A DNA stretch of 64,000 nucleotides from assembly GCF_022024235.1 (NCBI RefSeq), contig NZ_CP091799.1, positions 131,501-195,500 on the forward strand, given 5' to 3'. The notes beneath the pieces were generated by a model, which was not told the DNA's origin, made no database searches, and saw only the letters and a program-made list of their open reading frames with translations. Positions 36,417 to 45,470 of this stretch are shown here, in pieces. Position numbers and translations under genes: made by a program. How positions within the stretch are numbered: the first letter of the stretch is position 1; every line of letters begins with the position of its first letter. This stretch comes from Segatella baroniae B14 (GTDB taxonomy: Bacteria; Bacteroidota; Bacteroidia; Bacteroidales; Bacteroidaceae).

Positions 36417-37667
36417 TTAATCTCTTCTGAAAATATCGCGAGTATAAACTTTTTCTTTGACATCGTCGAGTACTTTGTCATAGCGATTAGCAATAATGGC
36501 TTGTGAATGAGATTTGAATACTTTCAGGTCGTTAACAATTTTACTCCCAAAGAAGGTTTCTCCATTTTTCAGAGTTGGTTCATAGACGATTACCTCAGCA
36601 CCTTTGGCCTTGATACGTTTCATTACCCCTTGGATACTGCTCTGTCTAAAGTTGTCGCTATTACTTTTCATAGTAAGTCGATACACACCGATGATACAAT
36701 GTTTTTCTTCATTGATATCATAATCACCTCGATGGTAATAGTCATAATATCCGGCCATATGAAGAACTTGGTCGGCGATAAAATCTTTACGAGTGCGGTT
36801 ACTGTCTACGATAGCTTGAATCAGATTTTCTGGCACGTCACTATAGTTGGCTAATAGTTGCTTGGTATCTTTAGGCAAGCAGTAACCACCATATCCAAAT
36901 GAAGGGTTATTATAAAAACTTCCAATTCGTGGATCAAGGCATACCCCCTGAATAATACTCGTCGTATCCAAGCCTTTTACTTCAGCATAGGTGTCGAGTT
37001 CATTGAAATAACTAACTCGAAGAGCCAAATATGTATTTGCAAATAGTTTTACGGCTTCTGCTTCAGTAAGCCCCATATATAAGGTCTCAATATCCTCTTT
37101 GATGGCTCCCTCTTTCAAAAGTTTGCCAAAGATATGAGCTACATTATTTATCCTTTCGTCATCTTCAGGTCGACCTATGATAATGCGGCTAGGATAAAGA
37201 TTGTCGTATAACGCCTTACTTTCACGCAGAAATTCTGGTGCAAAGATGATATTGTCTGAATTGTATTTTTTGCGGATGTTCTCGGTGTATCCTACAGGTA
37301 TTGTTGATTTGATGACCATAATAGCATTCGGATTAACATCCATCACCAATTCGATAACCTCTTCTACATGCTGTGTGTCGAAATAGTTTTTTTCAGAATC
37401 ATAATTAGTTGGAGTTGCGATAACAACGAAATCTGCATCCTTATAGGCGACAGAACCATCAGTTGTGAAATCGATATCCAAATCTTTTTCTGCTAAGTAT
37501 TTCTCGATATATTCATCCTGAATAGGTGAGATGTGTCTTTTCAGCATTTCCACCTTTTGTGGAACGACATCAACAGCTACCACGTGTTGGTGCTGGCTTA
37601 ATAAGGTTGCGATGCTTAAGCCCACGTAGCCTGTACCAGCTACAGCTATGTTATATTTCTTTTTCAT
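36417..37667 (-). CDS. ugd: UDP-glucose / nucleotide-sugar 6-dehydrogenase
   Basis: 416 residues. Rossmann GTGYVGLS at 11-18, the family ATPTNYD loop, [15 protein letters not shown] with conserved Asn, and catalytic Cys263 in [11 protein letters not shown]. Oxidises UDP-glucose to UDP-glucuronate with two NAD+; the short form with this C-terminus ([17 protein letters not shown]) is the Gram-negative capsule type. It probably supplies UDP-GlcA to the polysaccharide locus that begins 2.7 kb away, although it is on the other strand. Minus-strand TATCTTTG at 37696-37689 gives a candidate -7 box. Confidence 0.95.
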   Translation of the reverse strand: MKKKYNIAVAGTGYVGLSIATLLSQHQHVVAVDVVPQKVEMLKRHISPIQDEYIEKYLAEKDLDIDFTTDGSVAYKDADFVVIATPTNYDSEKNYFDTQHVEEVIELVMDVNPNAIMVIKSTIPVGYTENIRKKYNSDNIIFAPEFLRESKALYDNLYPSRIIIGRPEDDERINNVAHIFGKLLKEGAIKEDIETLYMGLTEAEAVKLFANTYLALRVSYFNELDTYAEVKGLDTTSIIQGVCLDPRIGSFYNNPSFGYGGYCLPKDTKQLLANYSDVPENLIQAIVDSNRTRKDFIADQVLHMAGYYDYYHRGDYDINEEKHCIIGVYRLTMKSNSDNFRQSSIQGVMKRIKAKGAEVIVYEPTLKNGETFFGSKIVNDLKVFKSHSQAIIANRYDKVLDDVKEKVYTRDIFRRD

Positions 37668-37696
37668 AAGTCGATTTTAACTTGTTGGCAAAGATA

Positions 37697-37740
37697 GTAA
37701 AAAAAATGCACCTATTTATACTTCACATATAAATAGGTGC
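37697..37740 (-). terminator. Intrinsic terminator after the LruC lipoprotein gene
   Basis: Stem GCACCTATTTATA / TATAAATAGGTGC with a 7-base loop, followed on the minus strand by a run of eight T. It lies just upstream of ugd and separates the two genes. Confidence 0.9.
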
Positions 37741-37769
37741 TGATTTTTTAGTATATTTTGAAATTAAAC

Positions 37770-39845
37770 TTATTCTGTATATACTTTGCCAGTCGTTGGA
37801 TAGTTGTACCAGTCTTTAGCTGTCTGATGACTTCCATCTTTTGCAAATGTTTCAAAGTTAGCATAAGCTTTAGTGATGATAATTTTTTCCAAAGGCCATG
37901 CCCATATTCCAGGAACTGCGATAGCATGTGGGTCTTGTCCTTGTGTAGCCAAAGAAATGTTACCTGTAGTTGATGCGTATAGCACTAAACCTGGGTTTGA
38001 AAAATCGAAATTACTAGGCTTGTCAATAGTTGTAGTTACAGCAGATTTCGTTACACCGCCTTCTGCACCCGTGTTGACCATGACATCCTGACTTACACCG
38101 AAGACCGAATGTAACTCTTTATCATTGAAAAGAACATTGCCACCTAAGTACATTTTAACAAACTTTGTACCGCCTAAGGCAACAAGGGAAATATCCAGCT
38201 TGTTTGAATTCTGTTCGTTATCCTTGATGGTAATAACAACATCGTTCAAGTCGTAATCCGTGTTGTTTTGAGTATCCTCGAATGCATAGGTATAAGTCTG
38301 CTTGTTTTCCTCAATTTCTGTAGCAGGGGTATAGTCTGCTTCATTCTTTTTGGAATTGTAGTTATAGCCTACAGAACAGTTGCCATCAGAGTACTCACCA
38401 CCAGGAATAACAACTTGTGCCTGACCCTTCTGTATGATATCTGCATTACCAGTACCAATAACATCAGTTGACCCAGAATAGTGATTAAAGCCACTAGTAA
38501 AATTCCAATATGGTGTATATGGAGTATCAGTTTTACCTTCTTCTACACTGATATGAACGTTATTTTTTACTAAACTTCCGTAGCAATAGGAAATAGTTCC
38601 AAATTGTATCAAAGCAAAATCTTCTGAGGTAGGGCCCGATATTGTCGTATTGTTAAGGCTGATATTACCTGTCATATCAAGAATGGCATTGCTACTGATA
38701 TTTGCTGTACCATTACCCATTTCAAGGTTCTCTCCATGTGTATATGAATTTGGACCAAGATATAGGTTCACAGCTTTCATATTGGTGCATTCCAACCAGC
38801 AAGCATTTCTGATTTCTGAATTATATGCATTGTTACCACAGTTCTCTATAAACATCTTACCATGGTTTTCGAAAATGCTACCTGTAGAACTGCCTTCTAA
38901 GTTGGCAGAAGTCATTGTGCCATAGTTATAGAACTGTCCACCATTGTTATTGATTGTTGTTACAGAAATATCACCTGCATTGTAGCTATAATTAGTTCCA
39001 TTAGCAAAAGTAAGATTACCGTTACCAGAAATCTTGCCACCTGGAGCGACATAGATTCTTGCTTCTCCATAACCTAGAAGAGTAGCTCCGGAAGGAATTA
39101 CAATTTCGCCACCATTAGCAACAACGATAACACCGTTGCTACCTAATTTCTGAAATGCACTACCTAAGTTCCAAGTACCTTCAATGTATAATGTTCGAGC
39201 GTGATCACCTTCTTGGCCAAGAATATCAATTGCACCAGACCAAGATTTACCACTAGAAATCTTAATTTTAGTAGTATAGTTAGCGTCGCCATCCCAGTCT
39301 ACAGTTGCGTTGCTATTGGTTAATTCAACGGTACCTGTCTTATAAGATGCAAAATTAGGAGTTTCAACACCTGGTAACATTTCTGATGATGATGTTGCTC
39401 TTGAAATATTACTTTTAGCATTAGCGCTGCTTTCCGTACCAAATGAGGTGGTGATAGCATTATTGTCTACACGTACGGCTTTAACGTAAGTATAACCTTT
39501 ACTATCCTTGTAAGCCGCATAGAAAGTGGTATCGGCTGTTGGATATGTAAATGTAGAAGTAAAGGTATTACCACTTGTTACAGTACCTTCTGCTAGAACT
39601 GTACCTTCATTATTTACGAACGGATCGTTTGCGTATAATTTAACACTATAACTTTCACCAGCATCTTTGTTAATACCAATATTAACTTTGCCAGTATTGA
39701 GCATTTGCCAATTCTGATCTGAAGCTGCATCAATGCTTGAATTAGTTGAAACTTCACCACTACTTAAGTCGTCTTTAGAGCATCCTACTAATGTGCAGGC
39801 CAAGGCTAAAGCCATAGCTCCATCCACAAAATAACTCTTCTTCAT
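37770..39845 (-). CDS. LruC-domain surface lipoprotein
   Basis: 691 residues; lipoprotein signal with Cys22 (LVGCSKDD). Residues about 45-135 form a beta-rich region, 150-480 look like a repetitive beta-helix (NNGGQFYNYGTMTS, LEGSSTGSIFENHGK and similar turns), and about 520-690 is the LruC domain, recognised by YAFEDTQNNTDYDLNDVVI and the calcium-like acidic positions, ending with WAWPLEKIIITKAY. LruC proteins are exported Bacteroidetes/Leptospira surface proteins of unclear function, often immunogenic. Candidate -7 box TACTTTTG at 39910-39903 on the minus strand. Single-gene unit. Confidence 0.87.
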   Translation of the reverse strand: MKKSYFVDGAMALALACTLVGCSKDDLSSGEVSTNSSIDAASDQNWQMLNTGKVNIGINKDAGESYSVKLYANDPFVNNEGTVLAEGTVTSGNTFTSTFTYPTADTTFYAAYKDSKGYTYVKAVRVDNNAITTSFGTESSANAKSNISRATSSSEMLPGVETPNFASYKTGTVELTNSNATVDWDGDANYTTKIKISSGKSWSGAIDILGQEGDHARTLYIEGTWNLGSAFQKLGSNGVIVVANGGEIVIPSGATLLGYGEARIYVAPGGKISGNGNLTFANGTNYSYNAGDISVTTINNNGGQFYNYGTMTSANLEGSSTGSIFENHGKMFIENCGNNAYNSEIRNACWLECTNMKAVNLYLGPNSYTHGENLEMGNGTANISSNAILDMTGNISLNNTTISGPTSEDFALIQFGTISYCYGSLVKNNVHISVEEGKTDTPYTPYWNFTSGFNHYSGSTDVIGTGNADIIQKGQAQVVIPGGEYSDGNCSVGYNYNSKKNEADYTPATEIEENKQTYTYAFEDTQNNTDYDLNDVVITIKDNEQNSNKLDISLVALGGTKFVKMYLGGNVLFNDKELHSVFGVSQDVMVNTGAEGGVTKSAVTTTIDKPSNFDFSNPGLVLYASTTGNISLATQGQDPHAIAVPGIWAWPLEKIIITKAYANFETFAKDGSHQTAKDWYNYPTTGKVYTE

Positions 39846-40344
39846 GTATAAAAAGTAAATCTTTAATATGTATACTACTTATTAATAAGTTTAATCTTGC
39901 TGCAAAAGTACAAAGAAATTCACCTTATTATAATTATTTGTGGTTAATATTTCTTAATTATGATTATTTGGCCACAGCAATAATTATCGAATGTCTGCCG
40001 ATTTTTACAGTCTATGTGGAGTGGTTTGTAAAATAAAATATTAACGTTAAAAAGTTTCACGCAAAGGCATCGTCAGTGATGGGTAAATACATATTCAAGC
40101 GAATAATAATATGCTGCAAGAATTGCGTATTTGAGATATTCTGGCATACTTAAATTCAAATACCCCATCCTCAACACGATTCTTGTCAAATTTTTTAGTT
40201 TCTATAGGGTATGAATTTCTTTCCAATCAGCTTTTAGGGTTTTATGATAAGTGGTTGTATCTTTTTAGGTAAACTTTTTGTGATTAAAGTATTGAAGTTA
40301 TAGTTTTTTAATTATATTTGCAATAACATATTAGATATATTCAT
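39846..40344. other. Divergent intergenic region before the polysaccharide locus
   Basis: AT-rich, with promoter candidates at each end: minus-strand TACTTTTG (39910-39903) for the LruC gene, and plus-strand TATATTTG at 40313-40320 with a TTG 18 bases before it for the polysaccharide operon. The middle, about 39950-40280, shows no gene, no UpxY-type regulator and no clear inverted repeat flanking a promoter. Confidence 0.5.
40292..40320 (+). promoter_or_regulatory. Candidate promoter of the polysaccharide operon
   Basis: TTG at 40292-40294, 18 bases, TATATTTG at 40313-40320. The spacer is one base shorter than the usual 19-21. Leader about 20 bases before the first gene. Confidence 0.45.
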
Positions 40345-41091
40345 ATGATACCTAAGGTCATACATTATTGCTGGTTTGGTGGAAAAGTTTTGCCTCGTTC
40401 TGTTAAAAAGTGTATTCGGACATGGAAGAAAATGTGTCCGGACTATGTGATCAAGGAATGGAACGAATCAAACTTTGATTTGGATTTTTGTCCTTATGTA
40501 AGGGAGGCTTATGATCATAAGTTTTATGCCTTTGTTTCTGATGTGGTGAGGCTTTATGCTCTTTATTATGAAGGAGGAATTTATATGGATATTGATGTGG
40601 AACTCAAGAAGCCATTAGATTCTTTCTTGTATCATGTAGGCTTCTGTGGCTATGAGAGCAGAAATGAGCTCGGTACAGCTATTTTGGCAAGTGAAAAGGG
40701 GACGACCTGGGTTAAAGACAATTTAGAAGTATACCTACATAGTCAGTTCATATTGCCGGATGGTCGAAAGAATTTGCTGACTAATGTAAAGCGCTTAACG
40801 AAGTATTTTATGGCGTATGGTTTGCGTGCAGATAATACACACCAAGATATAACACATGAAATGACAGTGTATCCTAAAACAGTATTCTGTCCGTTGTGCT
40901 GGGACAATAAGCCTTCTCAATTCTCAGATAAAACGGTAGCTATTCACCATTTTGAAGGAAGTTGGCTTCCCGAAGATGAACGACTGCGTTTAAAATATCC
41001 CAAGTGGTATACTTGGATTTACTATTTCTACTGGCTGCCTAAATATGAATTTAAAACCAAGATATTGAGGCAAGATGTTAAGCGAAAATAA
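40345..41091 (+). CDS. GT32-type glycosyltransferase (capsular polysaccharide)
   Basis: 248 residues. Opens with IPKVIHYCWFGG, and carries YYEGGIYMDIDVELKKPLD with the metal-binding DxD of the GT32/DXD sugar-binding family (Gly_transf_sug). Cytoplasmic, peripheral. It adds a hexose or HexNAc to the growing lipid-linked repeat; the sugar is not predictable. First gene of the locus, 14 bases before the next GT2 gene. Confidence 0.9.
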   Translation: MIPKVIHYCWFGGKVLPRSVKKCIRTWKKMCPDYVIKEWNESNFDLDFCPYVREAYDHKFYAFVSDVVRLYALYYEGGIYMDIDVELKKPLDSFLYHVGFCGYESRNELGTAILASEKGTTWVKDNLEVYLHSQFILPDGRKNLLTNVKRLTKYFMAYGLRADNTHQDITHEMTVYPKTVFCPLCWDNKPSQFSDKTVAIHHFEGSWLPEDERLRLKYPKWYTWIYYFYWLPKYEFKTKILRQDVKRK

Positions 41092-41105
41092 ATAATAACG
41101 CCTCC

Positions 41106-42104
41106 ATGTTACAAGAGCCTTATCTCGTATCTATTTTGATACCTGTGTTTCGAGTAGAAAACTATATCGAACGTTGCGGAAGAAGTCTTTTTAATCAGAC
41201 TTACCATAATTTAGAATATATTTTTGTGGATGATTGTTCGCCAGATAATAGTATTGAATTATTAAAAAAAATCATATTAGATTATCCAGAAAGAAACGGA
41301 CAAATTAAGATATTACGCCATGAGCGTAATCGCGGGTTGGCTGCAGCACGTAATACTGCGGTAGCTGCCGCAAGAGGTGAGTTTGTTGTACATGTAGATT
41401 CGGATGACTGGATGGAACCACAAGCTATTGAGTGGCTTGTACAAAAGCAAGTGATGACTAATGCAGATATCGTTACAGGTAATTCTTGGCGTCATTTTTC
41501 CGATCATATAGAGACAGTAAACGTAAATGAATTTGATACAAAAGAAGACGAAATATTAGCTTATATCAAACCTACGTTGCAACATGTCATATGGTCGCGA
41601 CTAATACGTAGATCCTTATATACGGAACATGGTATAAAAGCCTTGGAAGGAACGAATATCGGTGAGGACTGGCAAGTGGTGCCTCAACTTGTATATTATG
41701 CGCATTCAAGTATTTGCCTACATCAACGTATTTATCATTATGATTGTACTAACGAACAATCATATATGAATGAGGAAGGTGTTGATAAACAACGTATTAG
41801 ACATTTGCAAGATTTTCAATCTCTTTATCAACTATATCAATTTTTATATGACAAGGGACATCGTTATGTAGACTTAGCTGAGCATTATCTCGATCGTTAT
41901 GCCTTTCAGTTGTTATACGATGCCGTTTTGTCTTGTAATTTAAAACTTTATCAAGATACCAAAAAAGTTTATCGTGATATTCCTCAAAAGCATCATTTTA
42001 AAATAGTTCCTAATACTCGATTCAATCGCTATGTAGCCTATAGTTATTATTTGGCTTTAGCTTATCTGAAATTCAATGAGTTAAAGGCTAAATTTGCGAA
42101 ATAA
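41106..42104 (+). CDS. GT2 family glycosyltransferase
   Basis: 332 residues, GT-A fold. VSILIPVFRVENYIERC, VDDCSPDNS, ERNRGLAAARNTAVAAARGEFVVHVDSDDWM with the DxD (SDD) are all present. The C-terminal half is the helical tail usual in capsule GT2 enzymes. Inverting transferase in repeat-unit synthesis; acceptor and donor are unknown. Confidence 0.93.
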   Translation: MLQEPYLVSILIPVFRVENYIERCGRSLFNQTYHNLEYIFVDDCSPDNSIELLKKIILDYPERNGQIKILRHERNRGLAAARNTAVAAARGEFVVHVDSDDWMEPQAIEWLVQKQVMTNADIVTGNSWRHFSDHIETVNVNEFDTKEDEILAYIKPTLQHVIWSRLIRRSLYTEHGIKALEGTNIGEDWQVVPQLVYYAHSSICLHQRIYHYDCTNEQSYMNEEGVDKQRIRHLQDFQSLYQLYQFLYDKGHRYVDLAEHYLDRYAFQLLYDAVLSCNLKLYQDTKKVYRDIPQKHHFKIVPNTRFNRYVAYSYYLALAYLKFNELKAKFAK

Positions 42105-42453
42105 TTTGCTCATAATCCCTTCGGAAATTGATGTTTTTTTCTTATATTTGCCTTGTAAAATTTTACAATCATATAAGAAACTATTGATTTTTGTATCTGC
42201 GGTCGAAAGACTTTATGTGGAAACCCTTTGATAGTTAGGGATTTAGTCAGTCCTTGCACCTATTATATTCGCTTAAAATGTCGTTATGATGGGAAAGGGT
42301 TTTTTGTGCATTTATCTGTTATATTTTTATTTGCATATTAGGTAGCTAAAAATGCTGGATACGATGAAAAATACGTTCTGTGTCGTTCTGTTATTTTATA
42401 CAGAAAGGCATTTACAGCTTAGATTGAATTAAATACTCATCAAGTAAAAATCT
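42105..42453 (+). promoter_or_regulatory. Intra-locus leader region with internal promoter and competing hairpins
   Basis: A 349-base gap inside an otherwise tightly packed operon. It holds TATATTTG at 42143-42150 (no clear -33), a perfect 16-base palindrome TTGTAAAATTTTACAA at 42153-42168, a GAAA-tetraloop-like hairpin (GTC/GAC near 42202-42211), and AAACCCTTT at 42221-42229, which can pair either with AGGGATTT (42237-42244) or with AAAGGGTTT (42294-42302), the latter followed by a T-run. The last 150 bases contain only a weak 22-codon frame at 42364-42432 (MKNTFCVVLLF...), not convincing as a gene. Confidence 0.5.
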
Positions 42454-43098
42454 ATGAAAGATTTGATTATTGTGGGAGCTGGTGGCTACGCCAAATCGGT
42501 ACTTGACTCCTATGACTATACTAATTTTCGCATGGTTGGATTCTTGGATGATATCAAACCGGTAGGTGCTGAGCATCAAGGATATAAGGTGCTTGGAAAT
42601 GATATCAGTGATGTAGACCAACCTTCTCATTATGTATATTTCATTGCTATCGGCAATAACGCCAAGCGGAAACTATGGTATGACCAACTGAAAACAGCAG
42701 GTCTCTCGCTGATTAATGTTATAGACCGAACGGCTTTAGTATCACATAGTGCAACAATTGGTGAGGGATGTTTTATAGGAAAGTTGGCAATACTTAATCA
42801 TGGCAGCTCGGTGGAAAATAATTGTGTCATCAATACCCGTGCTCTTGTGGAACATGGATGCATCATACACAATCATGTGAATATTTCAACGAATGCAACA
42901 TTGAACGGTGACGTTGTCGCTGAAGAAGGATGTTTCGTTGGTAGTTCATCTGTGGTTAATGGACAGTTGACTATCGGAGCTTGGTCATTGGTCGGTTCTG
43001 GTGCTGTGGTTTTGCATGATATATATCCTAAAACAACCGTGGTGGGTGTGCCTGCAAAAGAAATCTCTTCTACTCGGCAAAAATATAATGCATTATAA
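42454..43098 (+). CDS. neuD: NeuD-type sugar O-acetyltransferase
   Basis: 214 residues. N-terminal Rossmann-like part (LIIVGAGGYAKSVLDSY, MVGFLDD) and a left-handed beta-helix of hexapeptide repeats from about 95 (GEGCFIGKLAILNHGSSVENN, catalytic His near NHGS), ending VVGVPAKEI. This is the PglD/NeuD family that uses acetyl-CoA. Position directly before neuB points to sialic-acid O-acetylation. First gene after the internal leader. Gap to neuB 24 bases. Confidence 0.88.
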   Translation: MKDLIIVGAGGYAKSVLDSYDYTNFRMVGFLDDIKPVGAEHQGYKVLGNDISDVDQPSHYVYFIAIGNNAKRKLWYDQLKTAGLSLINVIDRTALVSHSATIGEGCFIGKLAILNHGSSVENNCVINTRALVEHGCIIHNHVNISTNATLNGDVVAEEGCFVGSSSVVNGQLTIGAWSLVGSGAVVLHDIYPKTTVVGVPAKEISSTRQKYNAL

Positions 43099-43122
43099 AA
43101 ACAATGACTTATTGCATCATCT

Positions 43123-44784
43123 ATGAGTGCACATCATACGTTTATTATCGCTGAAATCGGTTGCAACCATAATGGAGACCCTGCTCTTGCTAAGAAAATG
43201 GTAAAAGAGGCTAAGGCTTGTGGAGTTGACGCCGTTAAGTTTCAAACATTTAATTCATCTGAGCTTATTTCCAAGTTCGCACCAAAGGCAGACTATCAAA
43301 AGATAACGACAGGTGCGGAAGGTAATCAGTTGGAAATGACGCGTAAGCTAGAACTATCTCACAATGACTTTATTCAGTTGCGAGACTATGCCAAAAGTTT
43401 GAATCTTGAAACATTTTCTACTCCTTTTGACTTGGAATCGATAGAATTCCTAGAAAAGGAAGGTCAGAATATCTGGAAAATTCCTTCTGGTGAAATCACC
43501 AATTTACCCTATTTAGATAGAATTGCGCAAATCAAATGCAAAAATAAACAGATGATACTCTCGACAGGTATGGCTACGATTGAAGAAGTCAAGACTGCCG
43601 TGAATCTATTGACTCGTTTCGGAAGTCGGGAAGAACTGATAATTCTGCATTGTAATACAGAATATCCTACACCTGATGAGGATGTAAATTTAAGTGCTAT
43701 AGATACGCTTCATGAAGAGTTTCCTGACATTCGTATCGGTTTTTCTGATCATTCAGTAGGATATGTGGCTGCTATAGGAGCTGTTATGAAAGATATCGTG
43801 CTTATAGAGAAGCATTTTACGCTTGATAAAAATATGGCAGGACCTGATCATAAAGCTTCTGCTACACCACAAGAAATGAAAGCATTGGTAGATAATGTTC
43901 GTAGAATTGAGATTATCAAAGGTGAGGGTGGAAAGAAGGTTACGGAGTCAGAACGCAAAAATATAACGATTGCACGCAAGTCTATTGTAGCCAGAAAGGC
44001 AATCAAGAAGGGTGAAGTATTGTCTGAAGATAATATAACTTGCAAGCGACCAGGTAATGGCATCAGTCCGATGCATTGGTTTGACGTACTTGGAACACAA
44101 GCAATCCGTAATTTTGAAGAAGATGAACTCATTAGTATGAGTGAACAGGTAATGTCAAACGAAATAGATCCGCATATACTAATCTCGGAAAAAAAGAAAA
44201 AGCTAGCAGGTCTTGTTAACACTATACAGGCGAGAATTGATGAAAAAAAATATATTCTACAGGATGATGATCCTGAAAAAATCTGTTTGATAGGACATTC
44301 TCAATTTGATAAGTGGTCTATTGAACATCTCGGAACAAGAGTTGTGAAAAATGCAGGTATCAATGGCATATCTACTCGCCAATATATCAATATGATACTG
44401 AAACCAGGTTTGCTGGATTTGTCACAGAAAGAATATGTACTCATTTTAGGTACTAATGATATCATATATCCATTAGCAGACCATGAAATCTGTGATGATA
44501 TCAACACTATTATTAACACAATACAGCATGCTCAACCGGATGCTCATATCATACTGGTAGAGATTTTACCCGTTCGGGGAAGACTTGATCGTGATAATTC
44601 AAAAATAGAACGTGTTAACCGTGTGATCCGTCAACATTTGCCAAAGGGTGTAGAACTGATTACTAATGAGGCTTTCCAAGATCAGCGTGGGGATATTAAG
44701 GTTGAGTATGTCGTAGATGGCTTGCATCTAAGTACTCAAGGATACGAACTGCTAAAAAGTCTCATAGAAAGGAAGATGAAATGA
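43123..44784 (+). CDS. neuB: NeuB N-acetylneuraminate synthase fused to SGNH/GDSL esterase
   Basis: 553 residues. Residues 1-270 are the NeuB TIM barrel (AEIGCNHNGDPALAKKMV, VDAVKFQTF, KIPSGEITNLPYL, HCNTEYPTP, GFSDHS, EKHFTLDKNMAGPDHKAS), and about 285-345 the SAF antifreeze-like domain (RKSIVARKAIKKGEVL). It condenses ManNAc and PEP to Neu5Ac. Residues about 385-553 are an extra SGNH hydrolase: block I GHS (Ser393), block II GIN (412-414), block III GTND (443-446) and block V DGLH (Asp532, His535), all catalytic residues present. Ordinary NeuB is about 340-350 residues. O-acetylesterase activity on sialic acid is inferred from NeuD in the same operon. The stop overlaps neuA by 4 bases (ATGA). 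Confidence 0.93.
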   Translation: MSAHHTFIIAEIGCNHNGDPALAKKMVKEAKACGVDAVKFQTFNSSELISKFAPKADYQKITTGAEGNQLEMTRKLELSHNDFIQLRDYAKSLNLETFSTPFDLESIEFLEKEGQNIWKIPSGEITNLPYLDRIAQIKCKNKQMILSTGMATIEEVKTAVNLLTRFGSREELIILHCNTEYPTPDEDVNLSAIDTLHEEFPDIRIGFSDHSVGYVAAIGAVMKDIVLIEKHFTLDKNMAGPDHKASATPQEMKALVDNVRRIEIIKGEGGKKVTESERKNITIARKSIVARKAIKKGEVLSEDNITCKRPGNGISPMHWFDVLGTQAIRNFEEDELISMSEQVMSNEIDPHILISEKKKKLAGLVNTIQARIDEKKYILQDDDPEKICLIGHSQFDKWSIEHLGTRVVKNAGINGISTRQYINMILKPGLLDLSQKEYVLILGTNDIIYPLADHEICDDINTIINTIQHAQPDAHIILVEILPVRGRLDRDNSKIERVNRVIRQHLPKGVELITNEAFQDQRGDIKVEYVVDGLHLSTQGYELLKSLIERKMK

Positions 44785-45470
44785 AAAGAATGGCATTAAT
44801 CCCAGCTCGTTCTGGGAGTAAGGGGCTCAAAGATAAAAACATCATTGATCTTTGCGGGAAACCGTTGATGGCCTATTCGATAGAACCAGCCATTGAAAGT
44901 GGGCTTTTTGATCAAGTGATTGTGTCTACTGATTCAGAACATTATGCAGATATCGCTAGACGATATGGTTCATCAGTCATTATGCGTAGTGCAGAATTAG
45001 CATCGGATACCGCCACTTCTTTTGAGGTGATCGCTGATGTATTACACCGACAGGTCAATATGCCAGATGAACTTGTTTTGCTTCAGCCGACATCACCAAT
45101 GCGTACAGTGAAGCATATTCATGAAGCTGTTTCATTATTTGAATCTAATTGGGATGATTTTGACTTTCTTGTTTCGGTGAAGCAAGCTGAACATGTAAAG
45201 GATTTAGTGAATATGATAGATGACGATATGTCGTTAAAATATTTTGATAAAGATTTTTCGAATTATCGTCGACAGGCTTACCATGATTACTCTCCGAATG
45301 GAGCCTTCTTTATGGCCAAACCAGAAGCTTATCTGAAGCAGAAACATTTTTTTGGAGCTCGAAGTATTGCTTATATGATGAGTGATGTGGATAGTGTGGA
45401 TATAGATCATGCGCTCGATTATGAGTTGGCAAAAATCATTATGAACAAGAGATTGCATGGAAAAATATAA
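44781..45470 (+). CDS. neuA: CMP-N-acetylneuraminate synthetase (acylneuraminate cytidylyltransferase)
   Basis: 229 residues, single domain. ALIPARSGSKGLKDKNI is the nucleotide-binding loop, with VIVSTDSEHYADIA and LLQPTSPMRTVKHI following. Activates sialic acid with CTP. Unlike the streptococcal NeuA, it carries no C-terminal esterase domain; that domain is on NeuB here. Overlaps neuB by 4 and neuC by 14 bases, so translational coupling is likely. Confidence 0.93.
   Translation: MKRMALIPARSGSKGLKDKNIIDLCGKPLMAYSIEPAIESGLFDQVIVSTDSEHYADIARRYGSSVIMRSAELASDTATSFEVIADVLHRQVNMPDELVLLQPTSPMRTVKHIHEAVSLFESNWDDFDFLVSVKQAEHVKDLVNMIDDDMSLKYFDKDFSNYRRQAYHDYSPNGAFFMAKPEAYLKQKHFFGARSIAYMMSDVDSVDIDHALDYELAKIIMNKRLHGKI

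Noticed and set aside
39950..40280. UpxY/UpxZ-type regulator gene or leader before the polysaccharide locus
   Set aside because: No coding frame of suitable length and no antiterminator-like leader; only weak pairing such as ATGGGTA with TACCCCAT.
42364..42432. 22-codon frame MKNTFCVVLLF... before neuD
   Set aside because: No ribosome site, no conservation evidence and very short; kept only as a remark under the leader region.
42105..42453. Invertible capsule promoter of the Bacteroides Mpi type
   Set aside because: An ACGTTCTG-like string occurs, but no matching inverted copy was found flanking the promoter.
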